Below are positions 1-5,008 of a stretch of 5,008 bases of DNA, one piece after another (position 1 is the first letter of the stretch; each line of letters opens with the position of its first letter). Source of the stretch: Candidatus Dormiibacter sp. (GTDB taxonomy: Bacteria > Chloroflexota > Dormibacteria > UBA8260). The notes under the pieces are model-generated. The model had not been told where the DNA came from. It saw nothing but the letters and a program-made list of their open reading frames with translations, and searched no databases. The position numbers and the translations under genes are program-made. The stretch covers positions 1-5,008 of the forward strand of contig JANWHI010000101.1 in the NCBI GenBank assembly GCA_025450495.1, given 5' to 3'.

Positions 1-366
1 ATCTACGACTCGCCACAGGGCCCGCAGGCGGTGGTCAACACCAACCTCTTCTCGCAGTACCGCGTCGACCTCAAGACGGCCACCGTCTCCCCGTCGCCTT
101 TCGTGCCCGCGCCCAGCCCGGCGCCCGCGGCGGCGGGGACCAGGCAGGCGATCACCATCGCGGCGGCGCAGGACAGGGGCTACCTCGCCATCCGCGCCGT
201 CGACCACGCGGGCAACGTCGGCCCGGTACGGACGAGCAGCGCGCCCGCGAAGGCCGCCGGGGCGGCCTTCGGCGCCGGCTCGCCGGCGTCGCTGAGCGTG
301 GTCGCGATGGCGCTCATCGCACCGCTGGCGCGCCGCCGCAACCGGCGACGCGCGCACGACGCCTAG
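1..366 (+). CDS. C-terminal part of a secreted or surface protein with a fibronectin-III-like domain and membrane anchor (5' end outside window)
   Basis: The frame is open from base 1 to a TAG at 364-366, so only the last 121 residues are visible. A GTG at 31 is probably internal, because coding sense continues upstream of it. Residues about 15-75 read like the last strands of a fibronectin-III or similar beta-sandwich: a Pro/Ala-rich linker with PAPAAAGT, then YLAIRAVDHAGNVGPV, which resembles the 'yfAirA.DeaGNvg' end of such domains in secreted proteases and adhesins. An Ala/Gly-rich spacer follows, then a short hydrophobic stretch (about 97-110) and the basic tail RRRNRRR (111-117). This is the order of a C-terminal membrane anchor with a positive-inside stop, but no LPXTG-like motif is visible. 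Anchoring on the outer face of the membrane is inferred. The catalytic or binding part lies upstream, so the function is unknown. It converges with the GlsB-like gene, 58 bases away. Confidence 0.7.
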   Translation: MYDSPQGPQAVVNTNLFSQYRVDLKTATVSPSPFVPAPSPAPAAAGTRQAITIAAAQDRGYLAIRAVDHAGNVGPVRTSSAPAKAAGAAFGAGSPASLSVVAMALIAPLARRRNRRRAHDA

Positions 367-404
367 CCGACGGCGCGCAGTTGCTCCGCGTTGTTCCAGT
401 GGGT

Positions 405-424
405 CGCGGCTGCTCAGCCACGCG
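405..424. terminator. Possible bidirectional hairpin between convergent genes
   Basis: The arms GGCTG (408-412) and CAGCC (415-419) pair. An outer CGC (405-407) can pair with GCG (422-424) across a two-base bulge. The hairpin lies between the stop codon of the surface-protein gene and that of the GlsB-like gene. The loop is only two bases if the full inner stem forms, and neither side has a T tract, so this is at best a weak factor-independent terminator. The call rests mainly on position. Confidence 0.25.
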
Positions 425-721
425 TCAACGCCGGCGCCCCGGTGGCCAGCTGCGGCGCGGGGTCAGCAAGCGAAGGATGGCGAGTAGCAGCGCGGCGCCG
501 ATGAAGGACACGGCGATGTCGCCGATGACCCCGAAGGTGTCCACAGCGCGGTTGGGCGCCAGCCAGGAGAGCAGCAGGCCACCGATCAGCGCGCCGGCCA
601 GGCCGACCACGGTGTTGGCCAGGCAGCCGAAGCCGCCGCCGGCGACGACCCTGCCGGCCAGGGTGCCCGCGATGAACCCGATGATCAGCCAGACGATCAG
701 GTGGTGGCTGTCGAGGGTCAC
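425..721 (-). CDS. GlsB/YeaQ/YmgE-family small integral membrane protein
   Basis: This is a 98-residue protein if it starts at the GTG at 719-721. It has three hydrophobic segments: about residues 8-28 (HLIVWLIIGFIAGTLAGRVV), 34-54 (Gly/Ala-rich, VVGLAGALIGGLLLSWL) and 64-85 (GVIGDIAVSFIGAALLLAIL). A short Arg-rich tail (PRRSWPPGRRR) ends the protein. The glycine-rich first two helices, the VG.AGA.IGG motif in helix 2 and the I..IGA..LL.I.R.L ending are typical of the GlsB/YeaQ/YmgE (transglycosylase-associated) family, whose members are usually 80-100 residues. Family members are linked to envelope or general stress, but the biochemical role is poorly defined. The frame stays open to a TTG at 769. 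I prefer the GTG because the family homology begins just after it and a TANNNT -10 element lies seven bases upstream, as in leaderless genes. It is divergent from gltA and convergent with the surface-protein gene. Confidence 0.85.
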   Translation of the reverse strand: MTLDSHHLIVWLIIGFIAGTLAGRVVAGGGFGCLANTVVGLAGALIGGLLLSWLAPNRAVDTFGVIGDIAVSFIGAALLLAILRLLTPRRSWPPGRRR

Positions 722-728
722 GCGGCGC

Positions 729-734
729 AGTCTA
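729..734 (-). promoter_or_regulatory. Leaderless-type -10 element for the GlsB-like gene
   Basis: Read on the minus strand, this is TAGACT, a match to the actinobacterial TANNNT -10 motif. It is followed by seven bases and then the GTG start at 721. No purine-rich Shine-Dalgarno sequence precedes the GTG. This spacing is what is expected when transcription begins at the first base of the start codon. No good -35 hexamer is visible 17-18 bases further upstream, where the inverted repeat at 739-770 lies. Confidence 0.5.
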
Positions 735-738
735 CGGA

Positions 739-770
739 GTTGCGTGCACCACGTCGCTGCGTGGCGCAAC
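739..770. promoter_or_regulatory. Bulged inverted repeat in the divergent glsB-like/gltA region (candidate operator or 5' UTR hairpin)
   Basis: The outer arms GTTGCG (739-744) and CGCAAC (765-770) and the inner arms CCACG (749-753) and CGTGG (760-764) pair perfectly, giving 11 base pairs. They are interrupted by a four-base bulge TGCA (745-748) on one side and a six-base loop TCGCTG (754-759). The element covers the expected -35 zone of the GlsB-like promoter. It would also lie in the promoter or leader of gltA, 48 bases before the gltA start codon. It could be a binding site for a repressor or activator of either gene, or an RNA hairpin. I recognise no known regulator motif. Confidence 0.4.
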
Positions 771-807
771 CGCCACCCCGGGCCGCCGTGGCAGACTTGG
801 CCTGAGC

Positions 808-813
808 AAGGAG
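808..813 (+). promoter_or_regulatory. Ribosome binding site of gltA
   Basis: AAGGAG is a near-consensus Shine-Dalgarno sequence, five bases before the ATG at 819. It decides the gltA start, since the same frame is open for a further 146 codons upstream. Those upstream codons lie opposite the GlsB-like gene and give no citrate synthase homology. Confidence 0.85.
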
Positions 814-818
814 ATCAC

Positions 819-2132
<1,314 letters not shown>

Positions 2133-2136
2133 TCGA

Positions 2137-2156
2137 GGGGGGAGCAGGTTCCCCCC
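2137..2156. terminator. Hairpin between convergent gltA and monooxygenase genes
   Basis: GGGGGGA (2137-2143) and TCCCCCC (2150-2156) form a perfect seven-base-pair stem around the loop GCAGGT. It starts four bases after the gltA stop codon. No T run follows on either strand, so it is not a textbook intrinsic terminator, but its position suits ending gltA transcription. It may also block read-through from the monooxygenase gene, which ends at 2206 on the other strand. Nothing else is evident in the remaining spacer (2157-2205). Confidence 0.5.
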
Positions 2157-2205
2157 GGCGCGCACCCCTGGGCGGTGTCAGCTCCGGCGACCAGGACAGC
2201 GCCGC

Positions 2206-3675
2206 CTACGCCGCCGCGCCGGCCCCGAACCACCTGTCGAGTGCGCGAGGCAGCGCCGCGTCGCCGAGGCCCCCGGTCCAGGCGACATGGCCGTCGGGCC
2301 GGACCAGCACCGCAGGCGGCGCAGCGACTGCCCCGATGAACGGCAGCACCCAGTCGCCTGCGTAGGACGCCTCGACCAATCGCACTCGATCCGCCCACGG
2401 CGCGATGTCAACCCCGCCGGGCTCACCCAAGTTCAGCAGCACAGCGCGCGCGTCGTGCAGCCGGGCGAAGACGCGCGTGGGGCCATCGGCGGTCTGCAGG
2501 TCGAGGTCTGGCATACGCCGACCGAGCAGTGGATGTCCCTCGCCGATGTCGTAGTGAATGTCGAGCCCGCTGAGCATCCCGGCGAGGTACCTGCGCGGCT
2601 CGTCCATGCTCAGCAGCTCACCCAGTTGCTCGCGCAGCGCCTGGTGGCGATCATCGGGCGTTGCCAGTGCCACCTGGGCCATGGTGTTGTGCAACACCCG
2701 CGCACCGACCGGATGGCGCTCGGCGTGATACGTGTCGAGCAGGCTTGGGGGTGATGTTCGCTTGACCACCTGGGCCAGTTTCCAGCCGAGGTTCACCGCA
2801 TCCTGCACCCCTACGTTCAGCCCCTGTCCGCCCTGTGGCGGATGCACGTGCGCAGCGTCGCCGGCGAGCAGCACACGACCCTTCCGGTAGGACACCGCCT
2901 GGCGGGTCATGTCGTTGAAGCGCGAGATCCGAGTCGGGCTGTGCGCGCCGTAATCCGTCCCATAGATGGCGGTGAGCCCCGCACGAAGATCGTCGAGTGT
3001 CGGCTCGGCGGCGTGCTCGGCCTGCTGCTCCCTGAGCACCACGCCGTACGGACTGCCCCCGATCTCCCGATTGACCGGACCGATGCCACCGCCCTCAGGA
3101 CGCACACCCACCTCGGGGTCCTCGATCATCTCGACCTCCGCGATCATCCAGCTGGTGGTCGCGTCCCGGCCAGCGAACTCGATCTCGGCCGCCTTGCGGA
3201 CCACGCTGCGACCCCCGTCGCAGCCGACGAGAAACCCCGCACGCAGTGCGCTGCCGTCGGCGAGCGCGACATCGACGCCCGCGTCGTCCTGCGTGAAGCC
3301 GACACCCTCGCGGCTGCGCAGCGCCGCAACTCCGAGCTCCTCGACCCAGCCGGCCAGAATGCGCTCGATGTCGCTCTGCCACAGCCCCAGGAGGTAGTTG
3401 TGCCGCGTGGGGAAGTCGCTGATGTCCAACCGGGTCTGCGCGTAGCCGACGCTCGGATACGTCTTTCCCGCAGAGACAAAGCGGTCGGCAACGCCGCGCT
3501 GGTCCAACACCTCGATGGTGCGGGAGTGCAGTCCGCCGGCCCGCGACCCGTGCAGCGCTTGGCTTGCGCGTCGTTCGACGACGACAACATCGATGCCGGC
3601 CAAGGTCAGCTCCGCCGCCAACATCAGGCCGGTTGGCCCACCGCCGGCGATGACCACGTCATGTCCTGTGCTCAT
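2206..3675 (-). CDS. rox: Rox-like FAD-dependent monooxygenase (probable rifampicin monooxygenase)
   Basis: This is a 489-residue class A flavoprotein aromatic hydroxylase. It would use NAD(P)H, O2 and FAD in the cytoplasm. Visible FAD/NAD(P)H motifs are: GGGPTG (11-16) with acidic E34 at the end of strand 2; the R45 region (GSRAGGLHSRTIEVL); the DG motif GCDGGRSVVRK (151-161); and the GD motif GRVLLAGDAAHVHPPQGGQGLN (266-287) followed by VGVQDAVNLGWKLA. The C-terminal thioredoxin-like part includes YDIGEGHPLLGRRMPDLDL (375-393) and VLVRPDGHVAWTG (456-468). From memory, length and block order follow Streptomyces/Nocardia rifampicin monooxygenase (Rox/RIFMO), including GTDxGxHSPxxxSRFxDxTRQAxxY and LLDTYHAERHPV. 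Rox hydroxylates and linearises rifamycins, inactivating them. Related enzymes act on polyketides or phenols, so substrate identity is inferred, supported by the RAE-like site upstream. No Shine-Dalgarno sequence precedes the ATG; translation may be leaderless. The family call is near certain, the Rox assignment less so. Confidence 0.85.
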   Translation of the reverse strand: MSTGHDVVIAGGGPTGLMLAAELTLAGIDVVVVERRASQALHGSRAGGLHSRTIEVLDQRGVADRFVSAGKTYPSVGYAQTRLDISDFPTRHNYLLGLWQSDIERILAGWVEELGVAALRSREGVGFTQDDAGVDVALADGSALRAGFLVGCDGGRSVVRKAAEIEFAGRDATTSWMIAEVEMIEDPEVGVRPEGGGIGPVNREIGGSPYGVVLREQQAEHAAEPTLDDLRAGLTAIYGTDYGAHSPTRISRFNDMTRQAVSYRKGRVLLAGDAAHVHPPQGGQGLNVGVQDAVNLGWKLAQVVKRTSPPSLLDTYHAERHPVGARVLHNTMAQVALATPDDRHQALREQLGELLSMDEPRRYLAGMLSGLDIHYDIGEGHPLLGRRMPDLDLQTADGPTRVFARLHDARAVLLNLGEPGGVDIAPWADRVRLVEASYAGDWVLPFIGAVAAPPAVLVRPDGHVAWTGGLGDAALPRALDRWFGAGAAA

Positions 3676-3682
3676 GATGGAG

Positions 3683-3712
3683 AGTCAGGCAGGTCGGCGC
3701 CGCTTGCGGCAA
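3683..3712 (-). promoter_or_regulatory. Candidate leaderless promoter of the monooxygenase gene
   Basis: On the minus strand TTGCCG (3707-3712) could act as -35. It is followed by an 18-base spacer and CTGACT (3683-3688) as a weak -10, then seven bases to the ATG at 3675. That is the same -10 to start distance as in the GlsB-like gene. CTGACT lacks the TA of the usual TANNNT motif, so this is tentative. The absence of any GGAG-type sequence before the ATG supports a leaderless message. Confidence 0.3.
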
Positions 3713-3717
3713 GTCCC
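3699..3717. promoter_or_regulatory. RAE-like inverted repeat (rifamycin-associated element) upstream of the Rox-like gene
   Basis: The plus strand reads GCCGCTTGCGGCAAGTCCC. The core CTTGC-G-GCAAG (3703-3713) is a perfect dyad. As I recall it, the actinobacterial RAE is GGGGCTTGCGGCAAGGCCC; the site here agrees at 16 of 19 positions, including the entire 11-base core and the right flank CCC. RAEs precede rifamycin-inducible genes such as rph, rox, arr and helR. The dyad centre lies 33 bases before the monooxygenase ATG and overlaps its candidate -35 hexamer, a sensible place for control of initiation. The consensus is from memory. Confidence 0.65.
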
Positions 3718-3744
3718 CACCTTGGCGGTATGCTGATAGCGGCG

Positions 3745-3770
3745 AGAGGGGTCCAGGCCGCGCCCCTTTT
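3745..3770 (+). terminator. Hairpin with short T tail in the monooxygenase/mscS spacer (plus-strand orientation)
   Basis: AGAGGGG (3745-3751) can pair with CCCCTTT (3763-3769), including one G-T wobble, around an 11-base loop, and the T run ends at 3770. The T tail and wobble pair favour an RNA read from the plus strand. No plus-strand gene is known to end here; on the minus strand the stem is weaker and lacks a T tail. It may still reduce read-through from mscS, or may be chance. Confidence 0.25.
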
Positions 3771-3820
3771 GCAGGCACAGACGATCGATGTGCCGCCCCC
3801 GGGGCCGCCCGATCCGCGGC

Positions 3821-4699
3821 TCAAGCCGTTGCGGGGCCACCCCTCGCCCCGCTGGGACCTTCGACGATCACCCCCAGCCGCCGCGCCAGGTCGGCGCTGA
3901 TGGCGTCGACGTCGTGGGTGCGGTAGTCGAGCCAGTAGTTGCAGTGCAGCAGGATGCCCTCACCGTCGAGCTGGGGTACGACCATCGGCGCCGGCTCGTG
4001 CGCAACCGCCGCGGTGGCCACCACCTCGCGGCGGGCGGCGCGCATCGCCGCCTCGAGGTCGTGGTCTCGCTCGATGCGCAGGCTGACCGTGTAGCGCCTC
4101 TGGCTGTAGGCGCTGCTGTTGACGACAACGCCGCTGAAGGCGGTGAGATTGGGGATGACCGCGAGGCGGCCGTCCCCGGTGCGCAGCGCGGTGGTGCGCA
4201 GGGTGATGGTCTGCACCACCCCGGCCATCTCGCCGATGGTCACCAGGTCGCCGATCACAAAGGGCCGTTCGACGAGCAGCCAGATCCCGGCGAGGATGTT
4301 GCGAAGCACGTCCTGGAAGGCGAGGCCGATGGCCAGGCTGGCGAGGCCGCCGAAGGTGAGAAGGAAGGCCAGCGGCACGCCGGCGGTGACCAGCCCGCTG
4401 AGCACCGCGAAGAACCAGATGACCGCAGCGCCGATGTTGCGTGCCAGGGCCCGCACCTGTGCGTCCGCCCTGCCCCGCTGCAGGCCCCGGTCGACGATGC
4501 GGCGCAGGATCCGGCCGGCGAGGAAGACCAGGATGAAGATCAGCACCGGTCCGACCAGGCGCTCGATCAGCGGGCCGAAGATGCCGGTGGGATCGTGCGC
4601 CTTCACCGTGACGCAGAGGTCGTCGAAGAAGAAGTCCGGATGGCAGGTGAACGCGGACGCGCTGGCGGCGAGCATCCCCGGGATGGTAGCCGCCGCCAT
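3821..4699 (-). CDS. MscS-family small-conductance mechanosensitive ion channel
   Basis: This 292-residue membrane channel (E. coli MscS has 286) would open under membrane tension and release solutes after hypo-osmotic shock. Predicted segments are a short hydrophobic N-terminus (about 1-18), TM1 about 43-66, TM2 about 88-108 and pore-lining TM3 about 109-142. TM3 carries the family signature: Gly/Ala-rich GGLASLAIGLAFQDVLRNILAG, then IWLLVERPFVIGDLV. The soluble beta domain follows, with TITLRTTALRTGDGRLAVIPN (164-184), an MscS hallmark, and an alpha/beta domain to about 280. Two cysteines, C19 and C29, lie before TM1 and would be extracytoplasmic. The ATG at 4699 has GGAG at 4708-4711, eight bases upstream; this SD abuts the stop codon of the preceding bL25-like gene. 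The five-base gap indicates co-transcription and probable translational coupling. Downstream, 145 bases separate it from the monooxygenase on the same strand. Confidence 0.94.
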   Translation of the reverse strand: MAAATIPGMLAASASAFTCHPDFFFDDLCVTVKAHDPTGIFGPLIERLVGPVLIFILVFLAGRILRRIVDRGLQRGRADAQVRALARNIGAAVIWFFAVLSGLVTAGVPLAFLLTFGGLASLAIGLAFQDVLRNILAGIWLLVERPFVIGDLVTIGEMAGVVQTITLRTTALRTGDGRLAVIPNLTAFSGVVVNSSAYSQRRYTVSLRIERDHDLEAAMRAARREVVATAAVAHEPAPMVVPQLDGEGILLHCNYWLDYRTHDVDAISADLARRLGVIVEGPSGARGGPATA

Positions 4700-4704
4700 G
4701 CGGG

Positions 4705-5008
4705 CTACTCCGCCGGCTGCTCCCCTTCGGCGGCCACGTCGCTAGCCTCGCCAACCTCGGCCTCGGCGCCCTCGGCGGCCTCCGCGGCCTCGACCTCTTC
4801 CTCGGTGACCAGGCGCAGCGCGCTGACCTTGACGACGAGCTCATCGAGCTCGATGTGAACCAGTGCCACGCCCTCGGGGAGGACGATGTCGCGCACATGG
4901 ATGCCGGCGACGCGCTCCCGCAGCCCGCGGAGGTCGACGGTGAAGTGGGCGGGCAGCTCGGACGGCAGGCTGTGGATGCGCGGGGTGGTGAGCGGGTGGT
5001 GCGGGGTG
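4705..5008 (-). CDS. C-terminal part of probable 50S ribosomal protein bL25 (long, Ctc/TL5-type), 5' end outside window
   Basis: One hundred residues are visible, ending at TAG (4705-4707); the frame is open to the window edge. The first 67 residues (HSLPSELPAHFTVDLRGL...IHVRDIVLPEGVALVHIELDELVVKVS) follow the pattern of the C-terminal beta domain of long bL25/Ctc proteins: 'aLPsdiPe.ieVDlsgL...ihV.Dl.lPeGV....d.devVv.V'. The tail (68-100) is low-complexity and acidic, Glu/Ala-rich (TEEEVEAAEAAEGAEAE...), as is common at the ends of this family. bL25 binds 5S rRNA through its N-terminal domain, which is not visible here, so 5S binding cannot be checked. The usual DPDE-like segment is replaced by HIELDEL, so this is a divergent member. 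A GTG at 4896 is internal, since the homology starts well upstream. It is the first visible gene of an operon with mscS. Confidence 0.65.
   Translation of the reverse strand, partial: TPHHPLTTPRIHSLPSELPAHFTVDLRGLRERVAGIHVRDIVLPEGVALVHIELDELVVKVSALRLVTEEEVEAAEAAEGAEAEVGEASDVAAEGEQPAE
4708..4711 (-). promoter_or_regulatory. Ribosome binding site of the mscS gene
   Basis: On the minus strand GGAG is immediately followed by the TAG stop codon of the bL25-like gene and then by five bases before the mscS ATG, a spacing of eight bases. The SD lies within the last codons of the upstream gene, the usual arrangement for translational coupling. Confidence 0.6.

Noticed and set aside
792..797. CAGACT as the gltA -10
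   Set aside because: It lacks the TA start of the -10 motif, and no -35 hexamer lies at 16-18 bases. The gltA promoter remains unlocated.
381..818. In-frame 146-codon extension upstream of the gltA ATG
   Set aside because: It lies wholly opposite the GlsB-like gene, is Arg/Pro/Ser-rich with no citrate synthase homology, and the ATG at 819 has a strong AAGGAG site. The open frame is an effect of high GC content.
3792..3808. GC-rich palindrome around CCCCGGGG downstream of mscS, considered as a terminator
   Set aside because: The symmetric core leaves no loop, no T run follows on either strand, and such runs are common in DNA of this composition.
2842..3900. Plus-strand open frame of 352 codons opposite the monooxygenase
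   Set aside because: It is the antisense shadow of a gene with unmistakable FAD motifs, and its translation (His/Arg/Asp-rich) shows no domain. Long antisense frames are usual in high-GC genomes.
3788..4858. Plus-strand open frame of 356 codons opposite mscS and the bL25-like gene
   Set aside because: It is low-complexity (Asp/Glu/Gly/His-rich), spans two real minus-strand genes and lacks a ribosome binding site.

Overview
The window is high-GC DNA with dense coding. GTG starts, SD-poor or leaderless starts, an actinobacterial-style citrate synthase and a Rox-like flavin monooxygenase point to an actinobacterium. A soil lineage such as Solirubrobacterales/Thermoleophilia is a reasonable guess, but nothing in the sequence fixes the order.

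Layout from left to right: (1) the 3' end of a plus-strand gene for a secreted or surface protein with a fibronectin-III-like domain and a C-terminal membrane anchor; (2) a minus-strand GlsB/YeaQ-type small membrane protein, convergent with gene 1; (3) a short divergent regulatory region (about 722-818) with a leaderless-type promoter, a bulged inverted repeat and a strong ribosome binding site; (4) plus-strand citrate synthase gltA, 437 residues with all catalytic residues; (5) a hairpin between convergent genes; (6) a minus-strand FAD monooxygenase of the rifampicin monooxygenase (Rox) type; (7) its 145-base upstream region; (8) a minus-strand MscS-type mechanosensitive channel gene, placed five bases after (9) the 3' end of a probable bL25/Ctc ribosomal protein gene that runs off the right edge.

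The most notable observation is just upstream of the monooxygenase. An 11-base dyad, CTTGCGGCAAG, lies inside a 19-base stretch that matches 16 of 19 positions of the rifamycin-associated element (RAE) as I recall it. The RAE is the inverted repeat found before rifamycin-inducible resistance genes in actinobacteria. A Rox-like enzyme directly behind an RAE-like site suggests a self-contained rifamycin-sensing and inactivation module sitting among housekeeping genes (citrate synthase, a ribosomal protein, an osmotic safety valve). The RAE consensus and the Rox comparison are from memory and need a database check.

The bL25 and mscS genes appear to form a translationally coupled pair. The rest is ordinary metabolism and stress physiology. 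I saw no tRNA, rRNA, CRISPR array, insertion sequence or other mobile element.
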